Shown here one piece after another: positions 9,094 to 17,589 of a stretch of DNA of 64,000 nt. The notes beneath the pieces are model-generated. The model was not told where the DNA came from, did no database searches, and saw only the letters and a list, made by a program, of their open reading frames with translations. The stretch is from Flavobacterium gelatinilyticum (GTDB lineage Bacteria; Bacteroidota; Bacteroidia; Flavobacteriales; Flavobacteriaceae), in the NCBI RefSeq assembly GCF_027111295.1, contig NZ_CP114287.1, positions 3,348,001-3,412,000 on the forward strand, written 5' to 3'. The first letter of the stretch is position 1; each line of letters starts with the position of its first letter. The translations under genes were made by a program, and so were the position numbers.

Positions 9094-9498
9094 ATGGAAA
9101 AAGACAAAGTACCTCAGGATCAAAGTAATTTAACGAAAAACAACGTTAAAGAACTTTTGTACGCAACAGATGAAAATGGCAATTACACCACAACCTTAAG
9201 CACAGGTTGGGAACCAAAAACAATTGCACTTTCCAATTCTATTGACGAAATAAACGAAAGAATCGCCGATGCTAAACAACAAGTTTTAAATGGCGAAGTA
9301 AGTCCGATTGTGTATTTTATGGAAATCAACAAAATGGATCTTACGATTTTATCAAGCTACGTAGGATTCTGGAAATGGCGCGTAAAAAGACATTTCAAAC
9401 CAAGTGTTTTTGCGAAACTAAACGATAAGATCTTAAAAAAATATGCCGATACTTTCGAAGTATCAGTCGATGAATTAAAAAACAGCATTACCAAATAA
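9094..9498 (+). CDS. Conserved cluster protein of unknown function
   Basis: 134 aa, soluble, charged, with no signal peptide or membrane segment. The middle contains a helix ALSNSIDEINERIADAKQQV and a basic aromatic stretch (GFWKWRVKRHFKP). I recognise no catalytic motif. The stop overlaps the ATG of the BtrH-like acyltransferase by one base (TAATG), so the two are probably made together. A partner or chaperone of the acyltransferase is a reasonable guess, nothing more. Confidence 0.82.
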   Translation: MEKDKVPQDQSNLTKNNVKELLYATDENGNYTTTLSTGWEPKTIALSNSIDEINERIADAKQQVLNGEVSPIVYFMEINKMDLTILSSYVGFWKWRVKRHFKPSVFAKLNDKILKKYADTFEVSVDELKNSITK

Positions 9499-10496
9499 TG
9501 GAATTAAATTTCACACATCATCAGTCTGCTCATTGCGAGAATGGAGTAGCGTCAAATCTGCTAAAAAACAGCGGATTAAACATCAGCGAACCGATGGTTT
9601 TTGGTATTGGCTCTGGGTTGTTTTTTGTATATCTCCCTTTTATAAAAGTCAATTATGCGCCAGCAATTAGTTACAGAACTTTGCCTGGTCAGATTTTTAA
9701 TAAAGTGGCAACCCGTTTAAATTTAAAAATAAAAAGACAAAAATTTTCTTCTGTATCAAATGCAACTAAAGCTTTAGACGAAAATTTAAAAAATAATATT
9801 CCAACCGGATTACAAGTTGGCGTGTACAATTTAAGTTATTTTCCAGACGAATATCGTTTTCATTTCAACGCACACAATTTAGTTGTTTACGGAAAAACCG
9901 AAACCGATTATTTAGTGAGCGATCCTGTTATGGAAACCGTTACAACGCTAACGCACGAAGAATTAAATAAAGTTCGTTTTGCCAAAGGTGCTTTTGCACC
10001 ACGCGGTCAAATGTATTATCCGATTCAGATTCCTGCAAATGTCGATTTAAAAAGCGCCATCATTAAAGGAATTAAAAATACATGTCGAGATATGCTGGCG
10101 CCAATGCCAATTGTTGGTGTTCGTGGAATCAAATTTGTTTCGAAGCAAATTAGAAAATGGCCGATAAAACACGGAACTAAAAAAGCCAATCATTACTTGG
10201 CGCAAATGGTTCGTATGCAGGAAGAAATTGGAACTGGAGGCGGAGGTTTCCGTTTTATTTATGCCGCATTTTTACAAGAAGCTTCGGTTATTTTGGGTAA
10301 TGAAGAACTGAAAGAACTTTCTAAAGAAATGACAAAAATTGGCGATTCATGGCGTGATTTTGCTGTAGAAGCTTCACGTATTTATAAAAACAGAAGTGCC
10401 AAAGAAGACGCTTACAACGCTATTGCCGATGAACTTTTGGACATTGCCAATAGAGAAGAAATCTTTTTCAAAAAACTAAAAAAAGCCATCAGCTAA
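9498..10496 (+). CDS. BtrH-like acyltransferase (BtrH N-terminal domain plus DUF4872-like domain)
   Basis: 332 aa. The N-terminal part has the cysteine-protease-like triad of the BtrH family: Cys13 (HCENG), His126 (FNAHNLVVYG) and Asp142 (VSDP). BtrH moves an acyl chain from an ACP to a small acceptor in butirosin biosynthesis. The C-terminal half (about 170-330) is mainly helical, as expected for the domain that follows BtrH_N. In this cluster the obvious acyl-ACP donor is the aryl polyene and the obvious acceptor the dialkylresorcinol, so this is a strong candidate for the flexirubin ester synthase; that step is inferred. It is coupled to the unknown gene upstream. Confidence 0.85.
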   Translation: MELNFTHHQSAHCENGVASNLLKNSGLNISEPMVFGIGSGLFFVYLPFIKVNYAPAISYRTLPGQIFNKVATRLNLKIKRQKFSSVSNATKALDENLKNNIPTGLQVGVYNLSYFPDEYRFHFNAHNLVVYGKTETDYLVSDPVMETVTTLTHEELNKVRFAKGAFAPRGQMYYPIQIPANVDLKSAIIKGIKNTCRDMLAPMPIVGVRGIKFVSKQIRKWPIKHGTKKANHYLAQMVRMQEEIGTGGGGFRFIYAAFLQEASVILGNEELKELSKEMTKIGDSWRDFAVEASRIYKNRSAKEDAYNAIADELLDIANREEIFFKKLKKAIS

Positions 10497-10502
10497 GATA
10501 TT

Positions 10503-11255
10503 TTGCAGTCTATCATTCAAATAGAATCCCTTTCGAAAAAGTACAAAAATGCAGAAATGTATTCTTTGAACAACGTTTCGCTAAACATAAATGAAGGTCA
10601 GATTTTTGGTCTATTAGGTCCAAACGGTGCTGGAAAAACCACTTTGATTTCAATGCTTTGCGGATTGGTAAAACCAACTTCGGGACATTTTACTATTGAT
10701 GGTTTGGATTATCAGCATCATGCTTCAAAAATTAAAAAAATTATAGGCGTTGTTCCTCAAGAATATGCACTATATCCGACTTTGACGGCAAGAGAAAATC
10801 TGCATTATTTTGGAAGTATGTACGGTTTAAAAGGTTCTGATTTGAAAGATAAAGTAATCGAAGCTTTGGATCTTTTGGGTTTATTGAAATTTGCCGATAA
10901 ACAAGTTCAGACTTTTTCTGGTGGAATGAAACGCCGTGTAAACCTAATTGCAGGAATTCTTCATAAACCAAAAGTTTTGTTTTTGGATGAACCAACTGTT
11001 GGTGTCGATGTGCATTCTAAAACTGCTATCATCGATTATTTAAAAGTTTTAAACCAAAACGGGACAACTATTATTTATACGTCGCATCATTTGGCTGAAG
11101 CCGAAGATTTCTGTACGCAGATTGCAATTTTAGATCAAGGACAGATTTACGCACAAGATACTCCGTCGGCATTAATTGAAGCTACAAAAGATGCCCGAAA
11201 TCTCGAAGATGTTTTTATTTCATTAACCGGAAAAGCACTAAGAGATGGTATATAA
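10503..11255 (+). CDS. ABC transporter ATP-binding protein
   Basis: 250 aa. Walker A GPNGAGKTT at 39-47, signature SGGMKRR from 139, Walker B VLFLDEP with Asp162/Glu163, and an H-loop TSHH. The frame has no ATG before residue 20; it opens only after a stop at 10494-10496, so translation must begin at TTG 10503 (or ATT 10500). It pairs with the permease gene that overlaps its end by 11 bp. It probably powers export of a cluster product or intermediate across the inner membrane. Confidence 0.92.
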   Translation: MQSIIQIESLSKKYKNAEMYSLNNVSLNINEGQIFGLLGPNGAGKTTLISMLCGLVKPTSGHFTIDGLDYQHHASKIKKIIGVVPQEYALYPTLTARENLHYFGSMYGLKGSDLKDKVIEALDLLGLLKFADKQVQTFSGGMKRRVNLIAGILHKPKVLFLDEPTVGVDVHSKTAIIDYLKVLNQNGTTIIYTSHHLAEAEDFCTQIAILDQGQIYAQDTPSALIEATKDARNLEDVFISLTGKALRDGI

Positions 11256-12528
11256 AATTTGGATGTCAGTTGTAAAAGAATTTCTTTTATTGAGAAGAGA
11301 TTTAGGCGGATTAATCATTTTATTTATCATGCCTTTGGTTTTGGTTATTACGGTAACCTTAATTCAGGACAGTACTTTTAAAGCTGTAACCGATTCAAAA
11401 ATTCAGATTCTTATTGTTGATAACGACAAAGGATCTGTTTCGAAAACCGTTTTTGAAAATTTAGAAAAAAGCAATTTGTTTACTGTTGTAACACAAATTG
11501 ACAACAAACCTATAACGGAAGAAATTGCCAAAGAAAATGTTCATAAAGGAAAATTTCAATTGGCGATTGTAATTCCGGAAAATTTAAGTGCTGATTTACA
11601 AGCAAAAGTAGATCAGAATGTAGAGAAAATCGTCAGCAGTTTAGGTTTGACAGACAGTACTGCAACTGCAAAACCTCACCGTGTTATTAAAGAAAAAGAA
11701 GTGAAATTGTATTTTGACCCAGCGGTTCAAATGAGTTTCAAAAATGCGGTGATGAGTTCGATTGACAAAATGATTTCGCAAATTGAAACCAAATCGATTT
11801 ACAAAACTTTCGAGAATCAGTTGGGGGTTGAAACTGCCAATTTTGAACAGAAAAGTTTCATCTCTTTCAAAGAAATAATTCCGACAATCAATAACAAAGA
11901 AGTTCGTCCAAATTCGACACAACATAACGTTCCGGCTTGGACACTTTTTGCGATATTTTTTATTGTAATTCCGTTATCGATTAATATTGTAAAAGAAAAA
12001 TCGCAGGGAACTTTTGTTCGATTGAGAACAAATCCTGTTTCTAATTTGGTTGTGATTATTGGAAAAACCATCACCTACTCGATCATTTGTATGATTCAGT
12101 TTTATATGATGGTTGCCGTTGCGGTATTTTTATTTCCGTCCATCGGATTACCTCCTTTAAACATCGAAGGACATTTATTGATGATGAGTGTCGTAGCTTT
12201 ATTTTCTGGTTTCGCAGCCATCGGTTTTGGAATTTTATTAGGAACCGTGGCAAGTACGCAAGAACAATCTGCTCCGTTTGGTGCAACAAGTGTGATTATT
12301 TTAGCTGCTGTAGGCGGTGTTTGGGTTCCCGTTTTTGCCATGCCGAAAATTATGCAGTTTATCGCTAAATCTTCGCCAATGAACTGGGGATTAGAAGCTT
12401 TTTATGATGTTTTACTTCGAAGCGTCTCTTTCCTGGAAATCATACCAGAAATAAGTTTATTATTTTTGTTTTTCATTATTACAACTTGCATCGCATTATT
12501 TTATGATAAAAAGAAAAGAGCAGTTTAA
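11245..12528 (+). CDS. ABC-2 type transporter permease
   Basis: 427 aa. One N-terminal membrane helix (about 20-42) is followed by a large extracytoplasmic domain (about 45-230) and five or six helices in the C-terminal half. This is the DrrB/YhfL-like ABC-2 layout. The start overlaps the ATPase gene by 11 bp; ATG 11263 is a possible later start. Substrate is unknown; the location inside the flexirubin cluster suggests pigment or pigment-lipid export, in parallel with the MMPL exporter at 24188-27862. Confidence 0.9.
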   Translation: MVYKIWMSVVKEFLLLRRDLGGLIILFIMPLVLVITVTLIQDSTFKAVTDSKIQILIVDNDKGSVSKTVFENLEKSNLFTVVTQIDNKPITEEIAKENVHKGKFQLAIVIPENLSADLQAKVDQNVEKIVSSLGLTDSTATAKPHRVIKEKEVKLYFDPAVQMSFKNAVMSSIDKMISQIETKSIYKTFENQLGVETANFEQKSFISFKEIIPTINNKEVRPNSTQHNVPAWTLFAIFFIVIPLSINIVKEKSQGTFVRLRTNPVSNLVVIIGKTITYSIICMIQFYMMVAVAVFLFPSIGLPPLNIEGHLLMMSVVALFSGFAAIGFGILLGTVASTQEQSAPFGATSVIILAAVGGVWVPVFAMPKIMQFIAKSSPMNWGLEAFYDVLLRSVSFLEIIPEISLLFLFFIITTCIALFYDKKKRAV

Positions 12529-12952
12529 CGAGGCTGCAGACTTGACCGTTTCACACGAAATCAGAATTCGTTTTAACGAAACAGATCCGCTTGGAATTGT
12601 TTGGCATGGAAACTACATAACCTATTTCGAAGATGGACGCGAAGCATTCGGGCGTAAACATGGTCTTACTTATCTGGATATTGCAGCAACCGGTTACACA
12701 ACCCCAATTGTAAAATCGACCTGCGAACATAAATTGTCTTTGCGTTATGGCGATGTGGTAACGATAGAAACAACAGTTGTAGACACACCAGCCGCCAAAA
12801 TGATTTATCGTTTTAAAATTATTGATGATAAAGGAGAAATTGCCTGTACCGGAGAAACCGTTCAGGTTTTTTTAGATAAAGATGGAAATTTAATGCTGAC
12901 AAATCCTCCTTTTTATGAGGAATGGAAACGAAAAGTTGGGTTGTTGAAATAG
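12503..12952 (+). CDS. Hotdog acyl-CoA/ACP thioesterase (4-hydroxybenzoyl-CoA thioesterase family)
   Basis: 149 aa. The family motif is clear: Asp28 in NETDPLGIVWHGNY with His35, followed by YFEDGREAF. These enzymes hydrolyse acyl-thioesters; homologues accompany aryl-polyene clusters, where they may release or edit chains. The start overlaps the permease gene by 26 bp. A later start would remove part of the first strand, so the first ATG is preferred. Followed by a 123-bp gap with paired palindromes. Confidence 0.88.
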   Translation: MIKRKEQFNEAADLTVSHEIRIRFNETDPLGIVWHGNYITYFEDGREAFGRKHGLTYLDIAATGYTTPIVKSTCEHKLSLRYGDVVTIETTVVDTPAAKMIYRFKIIDDKGEIACTGETVQVFLDKDGNLMLTNPPFYEEWKRKVGLLK

Positions 12953-12960
12953 CACGTTTT

Positions 12961-13054
12961 CCTGCAAGGTTTTCAAAACCTTGTAGGTATAATTTCTAGA
13001 CAAACCAGTAAAACAAAATCAAAGAGACCTACAAGGTTTTAAAAACCTTGCAGG
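12961..13054. repeat. Paired palindromic repeats in inverted orientation
   Basis: Two 27-bp imperfect palindromes, at 12961-12987 and 13028-13054, each of the form CCTRCAAGGTTTT-N-AAAACCTTGYAGG. The second is the reverse complement of the first with one mismatch, separated by 40 bp. Either copy alone can form a hairpin, or the two can pair as one large stem. They resemble the dispersed intergenic repeats common in flavobacteria and fill almost all of the gap. Confidence 0.75.
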
Positions 13055-13075
13055 AGAAGAAAATGAAAATTGAAA

Positions 13076-14215
13076 ATGATAAGAGAAATATATATTACAG
13101 AAACGAATTGTATCACGCCTTTAGGTTTTGATGTTCCTTCGAATATAGAAGCGATCCTTCGCGGCGATTCTGGAATTCAGCTTCACAGCAATATTTCTTT
13201 AATGCCGAATTCATTTTATGCTTCTATTATCAGCGATGAAAAAATAAACAGTGCTTTTGCCAAAATCAGCACTGAAACCAAATATTCCCGTTTAGAAAAA
13301 ATGATGATTTTGGCTTTAGAGCCGATTATTAAAAATTCTAAAATCGAATTAAATCCAAAAACCGCATTTATACTTTCTACCACAAAAGGAAATGTAACGT
13401 CTTTAAAAGACAATTCTGAAGAAAGTTTCAACAACGCTCATTTAGATGTTTTGGCAAAAAACGTTGCCGATTTCTTCGGATTCCAAACACAGCCAATCGT
13501 AGTTTCTAATGCTTGTGTTTCCGGAATTTTAGCCGTTTCTGTTGCTAAAAGAATGATTCAGTCAGAGCTTTATGATAATGTTTTTGTCGTGGCAGGCGAC
13601 GAAGTTTCAGAATTTGTTTTGTCTGGTTTTAATGCATTTCAAGCGATGAGCGAACTGCCTTGCAAACCGTATTCTAAAAACAGAACAGGCGTAAGTTTAG
13701 GCGAAGCAGCTGCTGCCGTTTTAGTTTCGGCGAATCCGGCAACCGCGAAAATAAAAGTCATTGGAGACAGTTCGATAAACGATGCCAATCATATTTCCGG
13801 ACCATCAAGAACAGGCGAAGGTTTGTTTAGAAGTATTCAGAATGCTTTGAAAGAAGCGCAGATTGACGCCAACAAATTAGATTATATTTCAGCACACGGA
13901 ACCGCAACTCCTTATAACGACGAAATGGAAGCGATTGCTTTAAATCGTTTGGATTTACAGAATGTTCCAGTAAATAGTTTAAAAGGATTTTACGGTCACA
14001 CTTTAGGCGCTTCGGGATTATTAGAAACGGTAATTGCAATAGAAACTGCCAATCAAAATAAACTTTTTGAATCAAAAGGTTTTGATGAAATTGGAGTTAG
14101 TGAAACTGTAAATGTTATTGAAAAAAATGAAGAAAAGAAGATTGATTATTTCCTGAAGACAGCTTCTGGATTTGGAGGTTGTAATACGGCTGTGGTTTTT
14201 GAGAAAATAAAATGA
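13076..14215 (+). CDS. Beta-ketoacyl-ACP synthase (KAS I/II type) 2
   Basis: 379 aa from ATG 13076; the frame also has a TTG two codons earlier. The triad is intact: Cys147 (SNACVSGI), His274 (SAHGTATP) and His308 (KGFYGHTL, with Lys303), and it ends with a GFGGCN motif. It is shorter than FabF by about 30 residues and lacks the usual VVITGMG opening (EIYITETNCITPLG instead), so it is a divergent condensing enzyme specific to this cluster. It overlaps the next gene by 4 bp (ATGA). Confidence 0.9.
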   Translation: MIREIYITETNCITPLGFDVPSNIEAILRGDSGIQLHSNISLMPNSFYASIISDEKINSAFAKISTETKYSRLEKMMILALEPIIKNSKIELNPKTAFILSTTKGNVTSLKDNSEESFNNAHLDVLAKNVADFFGFQTQPIVVSNACVSGILAVSVAKRMIQSELYDNVFVVAGDEVSEFVLSGFNAFQAMSELPCKPYSKNRTGVSLGEAAAAVLVSANPATAKIKVIGDSSINDANHISGPSRTGEGLFRSIQNALKEAQIDANKLDYISAHGTATPYNDEMEAIALNRLDLQNVPVNSLKGFYGHTLGASGLLETVIAIETANQNKLFESKGFDEIGVSETVNVIEKNEEKKIDYFLKTASGFGGCNTAVVFEKIK

Positions 14216-14748
14216 GACGTTTAAAAAACTTAAATTATAAAAAAAGTATTGAAAAAAATAAACTGATCTATTCTGAAGATTGGTTTGATAAATTCGATAC
14301 CATTTCTATTTACATGTTTTATAGCGTTCTATTTTTGATGCCTTTTTTAGTTTATTTTAATCCACATCGTGATTATTCAAAAACTGGAATTGAATTTTAT
14401 TTGCTTTTTATTTTTAGTTTTTATGCTTTATATACAATTTATAGAAAGGCAACAGAAAAACTACTCACAAAAATTGTAAGTAAGTATGATGTCGAAAAAA
14501 ACAGAATTCTTATTAATGAATATTGCAAAAAAAATGGATTTGAAAAATATAGAGATGCAAAAAATATTATAGTTTATAATAATCTAAATTATCTCGCTAT
14601 TAATCCGAGATTTCAAACAAGCAGAATATTTATTCTAGATAAAAATGATATTTATTTGACGATGATAAAAGAAAATCAAAAAATGAATATTCCAGTTCTT
14701 TTTTCGCAAATAAGCTTAAAAAGAGATATTAAAAATTTGTGTCAATAA
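14212..14748 (+). CDS. Unknown membrane protein with two helices
   Basis: 178 aa. Two hydrophobic helices at about 32-52 and 62-82 are separated by a short loop (FNPHRDYSKTG); the N-terminus is basic and the C-terminal half is charged and soluble. No family recognised. The gene is visibly richer in A/T and in Asn/Lys/Ile codons than the ketosynthases around it. It starts inside the stop of the upstream KS. It and the following lipoprotein gene look like a small insert in the biosynthetic series. Confidence 0.75.
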   Translation: MRRLKNLNYKKSIEKNKLIYSEDWFDKFDTISIYMFYSVLFLMPFLVYFNPHRDYSKTGIEFYLLFIFSFYALYTIYRKATEKLLTKIVSKYDVEKNRILINEYCKKNGFEKYRDAKNIIVYNNLNYLAINPRFQTSRIFILDKNDIYLTMIKENQKMNIPVLFSQISLKRDIKNLCQ

Positions 14749-14753
14749 GGTTA

Positions 14754-15365
14754 ATGAAACTATCAAAATTCATATTTATAACTCTAGTTCTTCTTTCATC
14801 TTTTGGATGTAAAAAGAAAGTAGTTCCTGAATCTGATTTTGAAAAAGAGGTTTTGAATAGTGTCTTTGTCGAAATTGTAGATTCTATTTATATGGATAGG
14901 AGAATTGTAACTCCACCGCCAATGCCAAGGAGAGATTTTAAAACTAATAAAGAAGATACAATTGGATATGATGCTAAACTAAAAAAATACGAGCATTTTC
15001 AGGATAGTATAAAAAAAGATACAACGAGAATATTAATTGGTGTTTATGATTATGTCGTTAATAACAAAATCAGAAATGAAAAGTTTGATTTAACACCTTT
15101 TAAAAACAATAAAAAATTTAATTTTCAATATACATCTAAATTTCCTAATGAATTAATTTGGATAGTACACGATTATAATAGTGGAATGCCTGTTGGCACA
15201 ATTGAAATTTCCAATATTAGGTTTAATAAAGACAAAACCTCAGGAATTATCGAAGCAACTGCTTCTTGCGGGGGCGGAAAATGTGGAAGAGGATTTGAAA
15301 TTAAAATTGAAAATAAATCGGGAGAATGGCATATCATAAAAGTTTTTCAAACCTGGGTTTCTTAA
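14754..15365 (+). CDS. Unknown lipoprotein
   Basis: 203 aa from ATG 14754; the frame extends five codons further to a GTG but the ATG gives a clean signal. Residues 1-18 form a lipoprotein signal peptide with lipobox SFGC, followed by KKK. The mature part contains a proline-rich segment (TPPPMPRRD) and a Gly/Cys-rich turn CGGGKCGRGF near the C-terminus that could hold a disulfide. Function unknown. AT-rich like its upstream partner, with 5 bp between them. Confidence 0.75.
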   Translation: MKLSKFIFITLVLLSSFGCKKKVVPESDFEKEVLNSVFVEIVDSIYMDRRIVTPPPMPRRDFKTNKEDTIGYDAKLKKYEHFQDSIKKDTTRILIGVYDYVVNNKIRNEKFDLTPFKNNKKFNFQYTSKFPNELIWIVHDYNSGMPVGTIEISNIRFNKDKTSGIIEATASCGGGKCGRGFEIKIENKSGEWHIIKVFQTWVS

Positions 15366-15374
15366 ATTAAAAAA

Positions 15375-15989
15375 ATGACTCAAAAAACCAACATACAATC
15401 CTACATCAAAATTGAAAACAACGAAATTGTTCTCAACGGAACTTCTGTATTCAAAATTGAACCGACAGATTTTGCCGATTTTGCCAAACAAGCCTATCGT
15501 AATTTTGAAATGCAGTATCCAAAGTTTTTCAAAATGGACACTTTAAGCAAGTTGGCTTTTTTGGGTTCAGAATTGCTTTTGAGTCCTATTACCTCAACGG
15601 AAGAGGAAAATAATATCGCTTTGGTTTTGGCGAATAAATCGTCGAGTTTAGATACCGATGTAAAATATCAGGAATCCATTTCTGACAAAGAAAACTATTA
15701 TCCGAGTCCGGCGGTCTTTGTTTATACGCTTCCAAATATCTGTTTGGGCGAAATAAGTATCCGTCATCAGCTGAAAAGTGAAAATTCTTTCTTTATATTT
15801 GATGCTTTTAACACCGAATTTATGTCGAATTATTCGAATATTCTTTTGAATACCAATAAGGCAGATACGGTTTTATGCGGCTGGGTAGAATTTTTCAATG
15901 ACAATTATAAAGCTTTTCTTTGCACTATAAACGCAGACGAAAACACCGAATATAAAAACGAAACAATCAATACATTATACAATAAATAA
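15375..15989 (+). CDS. Small degenerate ketosynthase-like protein
   Basis: 204 aa. The fold order resembles the N-terminal half of a ketosynthase (short KS-like family of the Ketoacyl-synt_2 type): an IALVLANKSSS strand, then YPSPAVFVYTLPNICLGEISIRH, where an active KS would show the nucleophile elbow. The ACS/ACA motif is absent and no second half with the two His motifs exists, so it cannot condense on its own. It sits 2 bp before an ACP and just before a KS/CLF pair, so a structural or docking role is likely. Assignment is moderate. Confidence 0.72.
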   Translation: MTQKTNIQSYIKIENNEIVLNGTSVFKIEPTDFADFAKQAYRNFEMQYPKFFKMDTLSKLAFLGSELLLSPITSTEEENNIALVLANKSSSLDTDVKYQESISDKENYYPSPAVFVYTLPNICLGEISIRHQLKSENSFFIFDAFNTEFMSNYSNILLNTNKADTVLCGWVEFFNDNYKAFLCTINADENTEYKNETINTLYNK

Positions 15990-15991
15990 TC

Positions 15992-16249
15992 ATGGAAGCA
16001 TTAAAAGAAGAATTAAAAAATAAAATCATAACGACTTTGAACCTTGAAGATATCGCAGTTGAAGACATTGCTGATAACGATCCTTTGTTTGGAGACGGTT
16101 TAGGTTTAGACTCGATTGATGCACTTGAATTGATCGTGATATTAGATAAAGATTACGGAATTAAATTAGTTGATCCGAAAGAAGGAAAAACAATTTTCCA
16201 ATCTATCGAAACGATGGCGGCGTATATTAGTGCTAACAGAACTAAATAA
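15992..16249 (+). CDS. Acyl carrier protein 2
   Basis: 85 aa, acidic. The phosphopantetheine Ser is residue 41 in GLGLDSIDALEL. It resembles the ACPs of aryl-polyene clusters more than the DSLDYVD-type ACP at 4817-5071. It is followed, after a repeat-filled gap of 140 bp, by the KS/CLF pair that probably uses it. Confidence 0.94.
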   Translation: MEALKEELKNKIITTLNLEDIAVEDIADNDPLFGDGLGLDSIDALELIVILDKDYGIKLVDPKEGKTIFQSIETMAAYISANRTK

Positions 16250-16250
16250 A

Positions 16251-16390
16251 TTTTAGATTTCAGACTTTAGATTTTAGATTTCTTAAACCGAAATATTAAA
16301 ATCTAATTCAGATACTACATCAACTTTATCAAAGTTTTAAACTTTGACAAAGTTCAAGAAAATCTAAAATCATAAATCTAAAATCTAAAA
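16251..16390. repeat. Nested inverted and direct repeats between ACP and KS
   Basis: The gap is built from outer arms of 31 bp (16251-16281 and 16360-16390, four mismatches, made of repeated TTTTAGATTT units) and, inside, two direct copies of the palindrome AACTTT-NNN-AAAGTT (16322-16336 and 16340-16354). The right arm runs up to the first base of the next gene's ATG. This is a non-coding mobile-repeat-like element or a leader hairpin over the start codon. Confidence 0.65.
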
Positions 16391-17589
16391 TGACAAGAGG
16401 TGTTGCAATAACGGGAATGGGAATTATTTCTGCGATTGGTAATTCGGTTGAGGAAAACTATATTTCTTTGATCGAAAACAAAATCGGTGTTTCTCGCATT
16501 CAGAATATTTCGACTGTTCATGCAGATGTTATCAAAGTTGGTGAAATCAAAAAAACCAATGAAGATCTTGTGTCTGAACTGAAATTAAACGAGGATAATA
16601 ATTTCTCAAGAACCGCTATGATTGGTACTTTGGCAGCAAAACAGGCTGTCGAAAATGCCGGCATTACCGCTATCAATGAATTTAGAACCGGGCTTATCTC
16701 TGCTACCAGTGTGGGCGGCATGGATATGACGGAAAGACATTATTACGATTATTTCGAAAAACCGGAATTAATAAAATACATTACCTGTCACGACGGAGGT
16801 GATGTTGCCGAAAAAATTGCCGAAGAATTAGGTTTAAAAGGAATGGTTACGACGATTAGTACTGCTTGTTCCTCTGCAGCCAATTCTATTATGTTGGGCG
16901 CAAGATTAATCAAAACCGGAAAATTAGATCGTGTAATTGTAGGCGGTGCTGATGCTTTGGCAAAATTTACCATCAACGGGTTTAAGACTTTGATGATTTT
17001 ATCTGACGATTATAACAAACCTTTCGATAATAATAGAAAAGGATTAAATCTTGGAGAAGCTGCCGCATTTTTGGTTTTAGAATCGGATGAAGTTGTAGCA
17101 AAACAAAACAAAAAAGTATTGGCAAGAGTTTCAGGTTACGGAAATGCAAATGACGCTTTTCACCAAACTGCTTCTTCAGAAAACGGAGACGGCGCTTTTC
17201 TGGCAATGAAAAAAGCCTTTGAAATTTCGGGTTTAAAACCTTCTGAAATTGATTATATCAACGTTCACGGAACCGCAACGCCAAATAACGATTTATCTGA
17301 AGGAAGAGCTTTAAAACGTATTTACGAAAACGAAAAAGTTCCTGATTTCAGTTCTACAAAACCTTTTACTGGTCACACTTTGGCAGCAGCAGCAGCGATT
17401 GAAGCGGTTTACAGTGTTTTGGCAATTCAGAATAATGTGGTGTATCCGAATTTGAATTTTGAAACTCAAATGGAAGAATTTGATTTGACGCCGCAAACTT
17501 CTCTAAAAAATAAAAACATCGAACACGTTTTATCCAACTCTTTTGGATTTGGAGGAAATTGTTCAACCCTTATATTTTCAAAAAGCTAA
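16390..17589 (+). CDS. Beta-ketoacyl-ACP synthase (ApeO-like), active subunit of a KS/CLF pair
   Basis: 399 aa. Intact triad: Cys160 (STACSSAA), His293 (NVHGTATP) and His329 (KPFTGHTL, with Lys324); ends with SNSFGFGGNC. In aryl-polyene systems the elongating KS works as a heterodimer with a Cys-less chain-length factor encoded next to it. The next gene is exactly that and overlaps this stop by one base (TAATG). This is the best candidate for the polyene-elongating KS. Confidence 0.93.
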   Translation: MTRGVAITGMGIISAIGNSVEENYISLIENKIGVSRIQNISTVHADVIKVGEIKKTNEDLVSELKLNEDNNFSRTAMIGTLAAKQAVENAGITAINEFRTGLISATSVGGMDMTERHYYDYFEKPELIKYITCHDGGDVAEKIAEELGLKGMVTTISTACSSAANSIMLGARLIKTGKLDRVIVGGADALAKFTINGFKTLMILSDDYNKPFDNNRKGLNLGEAAAFLVLESDEVVAKQNKKVLARVSGYGNANDAFHQTASSENGDGAFLAMKKAFEISGLKPSEIDYINVHGTATPNNDLSEGRALKRIYENEKVPDFSSTKPFTGHTLAAAAAIEAVYSVLAIQNNVVYPNLNFETQMEEFDLTPQTSLKNKNIEHVLSNSFGFGGNCSTLIFSKS

